Shown here in pieces: positions 8,809-15,796 of a stretch of DNA of 37,942 bases. Each line of letters opens with the position of its first letter. The stretch's first letter is position 1. The stretch comes from Anaerolineales bacterium. Its GTDB lineage: Bacteria; Chloroflexota; Anaerolineae; Anaerolineales; Villigracilaceae. The notes beneath the pieces were generated by a model, which saw only the letters and a program-made list of their open reading frames with translations, was not told where the DNA came from and ran no database searches. The translations under genes were made by a program, and so were the position numbers. Location: positions 1 to 37,942 of the forward strand of contig JANWWK010000018.1 of the NCBI GenBank assembly GCA_025056175.1, read 5' to 3'.

Positions 8809-9873
8809 TTATTCTTCCCCTTTTCCGCGCAGTTCGCGGGTCGTCTTGATGCGTTGTTCAATAATTTCGTTAAAGCGGAGTTTATTGCGTTTTTTCAGGG
8901 CCGGGTCTATGATGGCAGTTTTGAGCTCCTGGCGTAACATGGCAGCAGAGGTGTAAGGAACAGGTTCCAAAACCCAGGGGTACTTTTTGTGTAAACCGTT
9001 CATCATCGCAAAGGGGCGTTCGCCAACCTGAATGATGGGGACGAACGGCACCTGGTAATCGGGCAGGGTGGTGGGCAGGTCGAGCGGGGCGGCTTTGGGG
9101 TTGGTCATATCGGCAATGACGAAGTAAGACAGGCTGGCGAGGGTGCGGATGGTGTCGGTGAAGTCTTTTTCGCTGGGGCGCTCGTATTCAAAGACGACTG
9201 GCAGCAGGTCGTATTTGCGCAGGCCATCTTTGAGCGTTTCGAGAATGGCTTTTCGGTCGGGGGTGCCGAAGTGTCCAAGCAGGAGGACGGTTTTTGAGGT
9301 GAGAGTATCTATGGCTTCGCGGATTTCCTGGTTATTCAGGAAGAGATAAACGAATTGGGCAACTTTGATGTTGTCTACGGTGATGGTGGGTTGGCCGCGA
9401 TGGGTGATGACCAGGTCGGTTTGTTCGCTGAATTCGCCTTGTAAATCACGCACGTTGACGCCATAAACCCAGCAGCCAGAGACGCGCGCGCCTTCAATAC
9501 GGGCGCTGGCAAGGCTGGCGTTCGCGAGGGTGGCAGCGGTCAGGTCGGCATCGGTCAGGTCGGCGCCGAGCAGGTCGGACCCAAACAGGTTGGCACGGGC
9601 CAGGTTAGCGCGGCGCAGGTTGGCTGTGATGAGACGGGCTTCGATGAGGTTGGCACGGCTCAGGTCTGCGTGCATCAGGTCGGCATCGGTCAGGTTGGCA
9701 CGTTCCAAAAAGGCTTTTTGCAGGTTGGCGTGATTGAGGTTGATGCGGCTCAAATCCACCCCATACAGGTCAGCACCGCTCAGGTCAATGAGAACGTCAG
9801 GATGGGCGGCACGCCATTCATTCCAGGCAGAAACGCCTTGTTCGAGAATTGCAAATTGCACAGAGTTGGTCAT
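8809..9873 (-). CDS. pentapeptide-repeat protein with C-terminal Rossmann/TIR-like domain
   Basis: 354 residues. A short helical start (WNEWRAAHPD) is followed by about 20 A(D/N)LxxA pentapeptide repeats (about 30-140), which form a right-handed beta helix. After a connector (about 145-190) comes an alpha/beta domain beginning VLLLGHFGTPDRKAILETL, with an internal LPVVFEYERPSEKDFTDTI and YFVIADMTNPKAAPLDL. The alternation and its D/N-rich loops recall a TIR or nucleotide-processing Rossmann fold. I have seen this type of domain attached to bacterial pentapeptide proteins, but I know no assigned function. No signal peptide, so cytoplasmic. First gene of the leftward block, behind a candidate promoter. 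A role in signalling or defence is speculation. Confidence 0.85.
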   Translation of the reverse strand: MTNSVQFAILEQGVSAWNEWRAAHPDVLIDLSGADLYGVDLSRINLNHANLQKAFLERANLTDADLMHADLSRANLIEARLITANLRRANLARANLFGSDLLGADLTDADLTAATLANASLASARIEGARVSGCWVYGVNVRDLQGEFSEQTDLVITHRGQPTITVDNIKVAQFVYLFLNNQEIREAIDTLTSKTVLLLGHFGTPDRKAILETLKDGLRKYDLLPVVFEYERPSEKDFTDTIRTLASLSYFVIADMTNPKAAPLDLPTTLPDYQVPFVPIIQVGERPFAMMNGLHKKYPWVLEPVPYTSAAMLRQELKTAIIDPALKKRNKLRFNEIIEQRIKTTRELRGKGEE

Positions 9874-10104
9874 GGCATTCCATGTTTGGGTGACATGGTT
9901 GGGCGCAGAAGAGCAGGCAAACGCAGTGCGCGCACGGGGAACCGGGTTACGCTCTCATTGTACAACGGCGCGGGGGGAATGTACAAAGATCTCATGCTCC
10001 TATCATGATGTTAAAATTCAACACTGCTCGTTGATGGCCTGTTTTCTCGCAGTGAGAGGCGCAGGGGGTGAAGAGTTACAGAATGTTGAAAATTCCCGCA
10101 TGGA
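9874..10104. other. intergenic region between divergent transcripts
   Basis: Between the pentapeptide gene (leftward) and the tRNA promoter (rightward). It holds the candidate leftward promoter described separately. Two TGTACA palindromes lie 21 bases apart, at 9959-9964 and 9980-9985, and overlap that promoter's -10 and -35. No coding frame here looks real. Confidence 0.5.
9957..9986 (-). promoter_or_regulatory. candidate promoter of the pentapeptide/esterase transcript
   Basis: On the minus strand: -35 TTGTAC (9986-9981), 18-base spacer, -10 TACAAT (9962-9957). The start would be near 9950, about 75 bases before the ATG at 9873. The -10 lies in the 8-bp palindrome TTGTACAA, and a second TGTACA overlaps the -35, so a repressor could bind here. 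Confidence 0.4.
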
Positions 10105-10134
10105 TTGACGGTAAAGACCGGTTTGGATTATACT
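10105..10134 (+). promoter_or_regulatory. promoter of tRNA-Pro
   Basis: -35 TTGACG, 18-base spacer, -10 TATACT; predicted start near 10141, seven bases before the mature tRNA 5' end. Close to the sigma-70 consensus. Confidence 0.75.
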
Positions 10135-10147
10135 GCGCCGTACACAA

Positions 10148-10221
10148 CGGGGTGTGGCGCAGCTGGCTAGCGCGCTTGCTTTGGGAGCAAGAGGTCGTCG
10201 GTTCGAATCCGTCCACCCCGA
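10148..10221 (+). tRNA. tRNA-Pro (anticodon UGG)
   Basis: A 74-base cloverleaf. The acceptor stem CGGGGTG pairs with CACCCCG, giving the C1-G72 pair typical of tRNA-Pro, with discriminator A at 10221. The D stem is GCGC/GCGC, the anticodon stem CTTGC/GCAAG with loop TTTGGGA (anticodon TGG), the variable loop AGGTC, and the T arm GTCGG-TTCGAAT-CCGTC. The T stem has a U50-U64 mismatch. The 3' CCA is not encoded (the next bases are CAG), so it must be added after transcription. Confidence 0.96.
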
Positions 10222-10228
10222 CAGTGTC

Positions 10229-10257
10229 AACCGCCGTGTCATGCCTGGCCGGCGGTT
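10229..10257 (+). terminator. stem-loop downstream of tRNA-Pro
   Basis: A perfect 8-bp stem, AACCGCCG (10229-10236) with CGGCGGTT (10250-10257), around a 13-base loop, 8 bases after the tRNA. No clean T run follows (TTGCTGTCT), so it may be a weak terminator or an RNA-processing hairpin. Confidence 0.4.
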
Positions 10258-10282
10258 TGCTGTCTCCGGTGGCTGCGCCGGC

Positions 10283-10300
10283 AAGTGCAGAATTGCACAA
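10283..10300 (+). promoter_or_regulatory. candidate Rex operator
   Basis: AAGTGCAGAATTGCACAA is an inverted repeat with arms GTGCA/TGCAC and a 4-base centre. It has the 18-base, 7-4-7 geometry of known Rex sites (TTGTGAA-N4-TTCACAA) and keeps the GTG/CAC cores. It lies 56 bases before the rex ATG, and its right arm contains the -35 of the candidate rex promoter, a place where binding would repress. Confidence 0.55.
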
Positions 10301-10321
10301 AACTTGTTTTTATGGTAGATT
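10293..10321 (+). promoter_or_regulatory. candidate rex promoter (extended -10)
   Basis: -35 TTGCAC (10293-10298), 17-base spacer, -10 TAGATT (10316-10321), with an extended TGG (10313-10315) just before it. Start near 10328. The -35 overlaps the candidate Rex operator. Confidence 0.5.
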
Positions 10322-10356
10322 ATCAGAAAATTTGTCCAATTAACGGAGGCTGGAAG

Positions 10357-10998
10357 ATGAACGCTGCCAAAGTGCCGGATATTGTCGTAAGCCGGCTGCC
10401 GGTGTATTTGCGCGCCCTGCAACGACTGGCCGATGCGGGAATGACCACTACGTCTTCCAAAGAATTGGGAGAGAAGGTGGGCATTTCGGCGGCGCAAATC
10501 CGCAAAGATTTATCGCAATTTGGCGAATTCGGCAAGCAAGGCACAGGATACTACATCCCGTATCTCATCGAACGGCTGAGCAAAATTTTGAAGGTGGAAC
10601 ACGTCTGGGATGTAGCCGTCGTGGGCATGGGAGAAATCGGCCACGCGGTGGTGCGCTATCAGGGCTTTGGCAATCGCGGCTTTCGGGTAGCGATGTGTTT
10701 CGATAACGACCCGGAAAAAATTGGCAAACAGGTTTGCACGGGAACGCCAAACTGTTCGTTTGTCATCCGCGATGCGCGAAATATGGTCAAAGATATTCGC
10801 GAGGCAAATATCAAACTGGCGATGCTCTGTACGCCGGCTTCCGCAGCACAACAGGTGGCTGACCATCTGGTGGAAGCGGGCGTGCGCGGTATTCTGAATT
10901 ACGCGCCTCTGCGCTTGATGGTGCCGTCAGGGGTCAAAGTGCAACACATTGACCCGGCCATCTACCTGCAACGCATGACGTATTACATCGAACCATAA
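10357..10998 (+). CDS. rex: redox-sensing transcriptional repressor Rex
   Basis: Rex represses fermentation and respiration genes and leaves DNA when the NADH/NAD+ ratio rises. The 213-residue protein has the N-terminal winged helix (SRLPVYLRALQRLADAG through SKELGEKVGISAAQIRKDLSQFG), the Rossmann NAD(H) motif VVGMGEIGHAV, the downstream FDNDPEKIG and a C-terminal helix for domain swapping. Length matches the family (about 210). The start is the ATG at 10357 because GGAGG (10345-10349) lies seven bases upstream and the family N-terminus aligns; an earlier in-frame start at 10285 would lie inside the operator. It is alone in its transcript: a strong promoter for the next gene follows directly. 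Confidence 0.95.
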   Translation: MNAAKVPDIVVSRLPVYLRALQRLADAGMTTTSSKELGEKVGISAAQIRKDLSQFGEFGKQGTGYYIPYLIERLSKILKVEHVWDVAVVGMGEIGHAVVRYQGFGNRGFRVAMCFDNDPEKIGKQVCTGTPNCSFVIRDARNMVKDIREANIKLAMLCTPASAAQQVADHLVEAGVRGILNYAPLRLMVPSGVKVQHIDPAIYLQRMTYYIEP

Positions 10999-11009
10999 AC
11001 GCTTTCCTT

Positions 11010-11038
11010 TTGACATTCTGAAGACGTGCGGCTAAAAT
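11010..11038 (+). promoter_or_regulatory. consensus sigma-70 promoter of the coaE-cdaA-cdaR-der transcript
   Basis: Perfect -35 TTGACA (11010-11015), optimal 17-base spacer, -10 TAAAAT (11033-11038). The start is expected near 11045, leaving a leader of about 45 bases before the GTG at 11090. Confidence 0.8.
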
Positions 11039-11089
11039 GAGTATAGTCATTCCTGTATCCATTCGGCGCGTTGCTTCAAGGAGACGCAT

Positions 11090-12223
11090 GTGAGTACCAA
11101 ATGGCCTGAAAAATACGTCATTGGCCTGACCGGCAATATCGCCACCGGCAAAAGTGTGGTGCGTAAGATGTTGGAACATCTGGGCGCCTACGGCATAGAT
11201 GCCGATGCGCTTTCGCACCGCGCGATTGCCAAAGGCGCGCCGGGTTACCAGGCGACGGTGGATGCTTTTGGAAAGTGGATTCTCGCGCCCGATGGGGAGA
11301 TTGACCGCGCCAAGTTGGGGCGCCTGGTCTTTAACGATGCCGAAGCGATGGCGCGGCTGGAAGACATTGTTCACCCGCTGGTTTCGCAAGCCGTTGACGT
11401 GATGGTAAAACGCGCTTCGCAAAAGGTTATCGTCATCGAGGCCATCAAGTTGCTGGAGAGCGAACTACGGAATGTCTGCGATGCGATATGGGTGGTCAAC
11501 GCGCCCGAAGAAATGCAGGTTCAGCGCCTGGTGGAAAAACGCGGCATGAGCCGGGAAGAAGCGCTACAACGCATTCATTTCCAAAGCGCACAGCATCAGA
11601 AACTGGCTGCTGCCAACGTGGTCATTCAGAACACGGGCAGTTTCGAGCAGACCTGGCAAAATGTAAGCGCGGCGTGGAAGAAAATCAACCAGCCAGGGGA
11701 TACGATTCAAATCCCTGCGCGTTCCTCCGAAGGTGCATTCAGCGTTGTGCGGGGACGCCCGCGTGACTCGGCGGCAATTGCCGAACTGGTCACCCGTCTG
11801 AGCGGGGGGACCAAAACCATGTCGCCCGATGATGTCATGGCTGCGTTCGGCGAAAAAGCCTTTTTGCTCCTGCAGTGGAACGGTCAGAACGTAGGCATCG
11901 CCGGCTGGCAGGTGGAAAACCTGGTAGCACGCACCACTGAATTTTTCATTGACTCTTCGGTTCCGGCAGAAGCCGGCTTAAAAACATTGATAAGCGAAGT
12001 GGAACGTGCCTCGGGTGAACTTCAATGCGAGGCTTCATTGCTCTTCCTGCCGCCGAACCTGGCCGCTTTACAGGGAACCTGGAAACAACTGGGCTATGAA
12101 CCGCGCACACCACAATCGCTGGGCGTGCAGGCCTGGAGTGATGCTGCTGTCGAATCGGCCCAGCCCAATACCACACTCTTTTTCAAGCAATTGCGACAAG
12201 ACCGTGTCTTGCGGCCTATCTAA
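11090..12223 (+). CDS. coaE: dephospho-CoA kinase with an extra C-terminal domain
   Basis: The N-terminal half (about residues 8-205) is dephospho-CoA kinase, the last step of CoA synthesis. It has P-loop GNIATGKS (15-22), the substrate region GAYGIDADALSH with D37/D39, VHPLV, and the adenine-proximal QNTGS. CoaE alone is about 200 residues; this protein has 377. Residues from about 225 (VVRGRPRDSAAIAELVTRL) to the end look like a degenerate GNAT acetyltransferase fold: an alpha/beta start, QNVGIAGWQVEN as the central strands, and LQGTWKQLGYEPRTP near the end. The start is the GTG at 11090, with AAGGAGA (11078-11084) five bases upstream; the overlapping ATG at 11088 meets a stop at once. First gene of the cdaA operon. 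Confidence 0.88.
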   Translation: MSTKWPEKYVIGLTGNIATGKSVVRKMLEHLGAYGIDADALSHRAIAKGAPGYQATVDAFGKWILAPDGEIDRAKLGRLVFNDAEAMARLEDIVHPLVSQAVDVMVKRASQKVIVIEAIKLLESELRNVCDAIWVVNAPEEMQVQRLVEKRGMSREEALQRIHFQSAQHQKLAAANVVIQNTGSFEQTWQNVSAAWKKINQPGDTIQIPARSSEGAFSVVRGRPRDSAAIAELVTRLSGGTKTMSPDDVMAAFGEKAFLLLQWNGQNVGIAGWQVENLVARTTEFFIDSSVPAEAGLKTLISEVERASGELQCEASLLFLPPNLAALQGTWKQLGYEPRTPQSLGVQAWSDAAVESAQPNTTLFFKQLRQDRVLRPI

Positions 12224-12233
12224 TTGCAGGCAG

Positions 12234-12265
12234 GGTAACAGGTAACCAGGGACCCGGTAAGCAGG
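12234..12265. repeat. 7-8 bp tandem words in the coaE-cdaA spacer
   Basis: Reads GGTAACA, GGTAACC, AGGGACCC, GGTAAGC, AGG. A partly complementary CCTGTTTACCTG follows at 12271-12282, so the spacer can form an imperfect hairpin just before the cdaA GTG. No ribosome site is visible. Confidence 0.45.
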
Positions 12266-12299
12266 CCAAACCCTGTTTACCTGCCATTGACTGGTTATC

Positions 12300-13160
12300 G
12301 TGACCGAGCTGTTCAACGACCTCTTCTTCATTTTTCAACGCCTGACCTGGCTGAGCGTCATTGACATTCTGTTGGTGGCGCTGGTCTTTTTTTTCCTGCT
12401 CTATCTGGTGCGCGATACCCAGGCAATGGTGCTATTGCGCGGCGCACTTTTTCTGGTTGTTTTATTGGCTTTGCTCACCGGCCTGGTGGAGCTGCCTGCC
12501 TTTTCCTGGCTGGTGCGAACAACACTTCCCGCGCTGTTGCTGGCGATACCGGTCATCTTTGCCCCAGAAATTCGGCGCGGACTGGAGCGAATTGGACGCG
12601 CTGGAACTTACATTCCGGGCCAATCTGAAAAAGAAAGCCGCGAGAATCAGGCGGCAGTACAGGCCATTGTCAGCGCATGCGCGCGACTCTCGGCGCGTCA
12701 ACATGGGGCGCTAATTGTCTTACAGCGGCTGGATAGCCTGGATGAATACGCCGACACCGGCGTCAAGATGGAAGCACGTCTGACCCCTGAACTGCTCCTG
12801 CAGGTGTTTTACCCCAACACGCCCCTGCATGACGGCGCGGTTATCGTGCAGAGAGCAAAAATCATCGCCGCGGCATGTGTCATGCCACTTTCGGCCAGCG
12901 GCATTTTAGCACGCTCACCCGAACGCCAGATGGGGCTGCGTCATCGCGCCGCACTGGGCATCTCGGAAGTATCCGATGCCATTGCGGTGGTCGTTTCGGA
13001 AGAAACCGGTTCGATTTCGATTGCACACGCCGGACGCATGATTCGGCGGCTCGACCCTGAGCGGCTGGAGAACATCCTGACCGCCTTCTACCGCCCGGAG
13101 CAAAAGCGCACTGGTTTTCTCCGGCGGCATTTTCCGTATTTATTCCGCGTGGAAGAGTAA
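12300..13160 (+). CDS. cdaA: diadenylate cyclase CdaA
   Basis: Makes c-di-AMP from two ATP at the membrane. The 286-residue protein has three N-terminal membrane helices (about 17-37, 40-62 and 74-90) and a DAC domain with the catalytic D178-G179-A180 (TPLHDGAVIV) and the R214-H215-R216 motif (GLRHRAALG). Both signatures are intact. Length fits the CdaA/DacA family. It starts at a GTG without a visible Shine-Dalgarno, after the repeat-bearing spacer. cdaR follows 9 bases later, the conserved arrangement in Gram-positive bacteria. No glmM is present nearby, unlike Firmicutes. Confidence 0.95.
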   Translation: MTELFNDLFFIFQRLTWLSVIDILLVALVFFFLLYLVRDTQAMVLLRGALFLVVLLALLTGLVELPAFSWLVRTTLPALLLAIPVIFAPEIRRGLERIGRAGTYIPGQSEKESRENQAAVQAIVSACARLSARQHGALIVLQRLDSLDEYADTGVKMEARLTPELLLQVFYPNTPLHDGAVIVQRAKIIAAACVMPLSASGILARSPERQMGLRHRAALGISEVSDAIAVVVSEETGSISIAHAGRMIRRLDPERLENILTAFYRPEQKRTGFLRRHFPYLFRVEE

Positions 13161-13169
13161 TCTCAAACG

Positions 13170-14417
13170 ATGCTCAACTGGTTCCTCAATAATCTGAAGA
13201 CATTCCTGCTGGCGTGCGCGATGGCGGTTGCCGTCTGGGTTTCGGCGGTAACAACCGCAGACCCCGACGAAGTACGCGCTTATCCGCGCGCGGTGCCGCT
13301 GGAAGTGCTCGGACAAGACCCACGCCTGGTGATTGTTGGAACTTTGCCAGAGCGTGTCAACGTCACCCTGCGGGCGCCGCGCTCGGTGTGGGAACAGTTG
13401 ACTGCCTCCGAAGGCCAGGTGCGTGCTTTGCTCGACCTTTCTGGCCTGGAAGCCGGCCAGCACCGCGTGCAGATACAATTGCAGGTTGCCGTGCAACCGG
13501 TTCGGGTGGTATCGGTCACTCCCCAGATGCTGGATGTTAACCTGGAACTGCTGGCGACCAAAATTCTGCCGGTTGAGCTTTCCATTCGCGGCGAGCCGGC
13601 CATAGGCTACGAGGCTGGGGCAGCGCGCCTGACCCCACAGCAAGTGACCATCGTCGGACCACAATCCCGTGTCGAACAGGTGATAAGCGTGCGTTCCGAT
13701 TTGAGCATTGCCGGGGTGCGGCAGGATGTGCAAACCACCCTCGCTCTGCGTCTGCTCGATGCCAATGGCGCAGCCGTGAACGGCTTGACCGTAAGCCCCG
13801 AAAGTGTTCAGGTGTTTATTCCGATTGTTCAGCAAGGCGGCTACCGCGATATTGCCGTCAAGGTCAACGTGCGCGGACAGGTCGCAGCGGGCTATCGGCT
13901 CACGACCATTTCGGTCTTTCCACCGGTGTTAACGGTGTACTCGCCCAACCCGGCGCTGGTCAAGGAGTTGCCCGGCTACATCGAAACCGAACCGCTCAAC
14001 CTGAACGGCGCTTCGCAAGATATTGATGTGCGCCTGGCCCTGCTCTTGCCGGAAGGTATCAGCATTGTGGGCGAGCAGACAGTGCGCGTGCAAGTTGGTG
14101 TGGATGCCATCGAAGGCAGTTTGAGCCTGAACGAGGTCGTCATCACCGTCGTGGGATTGCCGCCCGGCCTGGAGGCCGTCATTTCGCCGGAGCGATTGGA
14201 TGTCATCCTGACAGGGCCGCTACCCCTGCTCGATAAATTGAACGCCAATGACGTCCGTTTCTTTGTAGATTTGACCGGTTTGCCAATTGGCACGCATCAG
14301 GTCGTGCCGCAGGCGCAAATTTTCATCGGTGATATTCAGGTTCAATCCTTCAACCCTGGCACGGTAGAGGTCATCATCCGCCCTGCAAATACCCCTACCC
14401 CCAATTCTTCTCCTTGA
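13170..14417 (+). CDS. cdaR: YbbR-repeat regulator of diadenylate cyclase (CdaR)
   Basis: 415 residues. One N-terminal membrane helix (about 8-28, FLLACAMAVAVWVSAV) is followed by an extracytoplasmic region made of about four YbbR-like beta modules. Repeated signatures include RVVSVTPQMLDVNLELLATK, LTVSPESVQVFI, PPVLTVYSPNP and ISPERLDVILTGP. CdaR proteins bind CdaA and tune c-di-AMP output. The family has 3-4 modules, so the length is normal. The C-terminus is short and Pro/Thr-rich (NTPTPNSSP). It follows cdaA by 9 bases and ends 5 bases before the der ATG. Confidence 0.9.
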   Translation: MLNWFLNNLKTFLLACAMAVAVWVSAVTTADPDEVRAYPRAVPLEVLGQDPRLVIVGTLPERVNVTLRAPRSVWEQLTASEGQVRALLDLSGLEAGQHRVQIQLQVAVQPVRVVSVTPQMLDVNLELLATKILPVELSIRGEPAIGYEAGAARLTPQQVTIVGPQSRVEQVISVRSDLSIAGVRQDVQTTLALRLLDANGAAVNGLTVSPESVQVFIPIVQQGGYRDIAVKVNVRGQVAAGYRLTTISVFPPVLTVYSPNPALVKELPGYIETEPLNLNGASQDIDVRLALLLPEGISIVGEQTVRVQVGVDAIEGSLSLNEVVITVVGLPPGLEAVISPERLDVILTGPLPLLDKLNANDVRFFVDLTGLPIGTHQVVPQAQIFIGDIQVQSFNPGTVEVIIRPANTPTPNSSP

Positions 14418-14422
14418 GACCT

Positions 14423-15790
14423 ATGCCTAAACCCGTCGTTGCTCTGGTTGGACGCCCGAATGTGGGCAAAAGCACGCTCTTCAATCGCCTGGCAGGCGAA
14501 CGCCTGGCAATTGTAGATGACACCCCCGGTACGACCCGAGACCGGATTTTTGCCGATTCCGAGTGGAACGGAATCCCGTTTACCGTTGTGGATACTGGTG
14601 GGATTGACCCCACGCATGGCGGACGCACGCCGCTTTCGGTGGGTTCTGCCGAATTCATCGAACAGATTCGCGCGCAGGCGCAGATTGCTATCCGCGATGC
14701 AGACGTCGTTCTCCTGCTGGTAGATGGCGAAACCGGCCCTACCCCCGCTGACCAGGAAGTGGCCGGGATTTTGCGCCGCCATCAACGCCTGGTCGAAGGA
14801 AAGCCCACCCCGCCCGTCTTCCTGGTCGTCAATAAATGTGAAAGCGCGCGCGCACGTCAGAACGCAACAGCCTTTTACGAATTGGGGCTGGGAGACCCGT
14901 ACCCGGTTTCAGCCATTCACGGCACCGATGTAGGCGACCTGCTCGATGAGGTGGTGAAAGCCTTTCCGGCAACCGGCGAAGCCGAAGAGGATGAATCGGT
15001 CAAAATTGCGATTGTGGGAAAGCCCAATGCCGGCAAATCGAGCCTGCTCAACCGCCTGGCAGGCGAAGAGCGCGCCATCGTCAGCCCAATTGCTGGCACC
15101 ACGCGTGATGCCATTGACACAAAAATCACGTTCGATGGCATCCCGATTACACTCATAGATACCGCCGGCATTCGGCGGCGCGGCAAAATTGAGCGTGGGG
15201 TAGAGCAGTATAGTGTTCTGCGCTCCTTCAAAGCTATCGAACGCGCCGATGTAGTCTTACTCATGATTGACGCGCTGGAAGGAATCACTGCTCAAGATGC
15301 CCACATTGCCGGCTATATTTTGGACGAGTGGAAAAGTTGCGTCGTCCTGGTGAACAAGTGGGATGCCCTGCCAAAGGACACTTACACCATGGAGGCCTAC
15401 ACCCAAATTGTGCGCCGGGAACTGAACTTTATGGATTACGTCCCGCTCCTGTTCATCTCAGCGAAAACTGGTCAGCGCGTAGACCAGGTGTTACCGCTGG
15501 CATTGCGCGTGCAGGAAGAGCGTCTGGCGCGCCTGAGCACCTCCAAAATCAACGACATTCTCCAAAAAGCGGTAGATTATCAGCCCCCTCCCTCCCATGC
15601 CGGACGGCAACTCAAAATCTACTACGGCACACAGGTTCGTTCCGACCCGCCCACCTTCGTCCTGTTCGTCAACGACCCGGCGCTCCTGCATTTTTCCTAC
15701 ATGCGCTACCTGGAAAACCGCATCCGCGCCGAATATGGCTTCCTGGGAACGCCCATCAAACTGGCGGCCAAAGGGCATCGAGAGAAATAA
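14423..15790 (+). CDS. der: ribosome-biogenesis GTPase Der (EngA)
   Basis: Tandem G-domain GTPase needed for 50S assembly; 455 residues from ATG 14423. The first G domain has GRPNVGKST, the switch region TPGTTRD, DTGG, and NKCE where NKxD is usual. The second has GKPNAGKSS, GTTRDAID, DTAGI and NKWD. A KH-like C-terminal domain follows (QPPPSHAGRQLKIYYGTQ, then FVNDPALLHFSYMRYLENRIR). An in-frame TTG at 14414 would overlap the cdaR stop by four bases; the ATG at 14423 fits the family N-terminus better. The Glu in the first G4 motif is a mild oddity that could lower guanine affinity at that site. Confidence 0.95.
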   Translation: MPKPVVALVGRPNVGKSTLFNRLAGERLAIVDDTPGTTRDRIFADSEWNGIPFTVVDTGGIDPTHGGRTPLSVGSAEFIEQIRAQAQIAIRDADVVLLLVDGETGPTPADQEVAGILRRHQRLVEGKPTPPVFLVVNKCESARARQNATAFYELGLGDPYPVSAIHGTDVGDLLDEVVKAFPATGEAEEDESVKIAIVGKPNAGKSSLLNRLAGEERAIVSPIAGTTRDAIDTKITFDGIPITLIDTAGIRRRGKIERGVEQYSVLRSFKAIERADVVLLMIDALEGITAQDAHIAGYILDEWKSCVVLVNKWDALPKDTYTMEAYTQIVRRELNFMDYVPLLFISAKTGQRVDQVLPLALRVQEERLARLSTSKINDILQKAVDYQPPPSHAGRQLKIYYGTQVRSDPPTFVLFVNDPALLHFSYMRYLENRIRAEYGFLGTPIKLAAKGHREK

Positions 15791-15796
15791 GCCCCC

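Noticed and set aside
8796-8861. TTG start at 8861 for the esterase
   Set aside because: It overlaps the pentapeptide gene and places about 22 polar residues before the signal sequence; ATG 8795 fits better.
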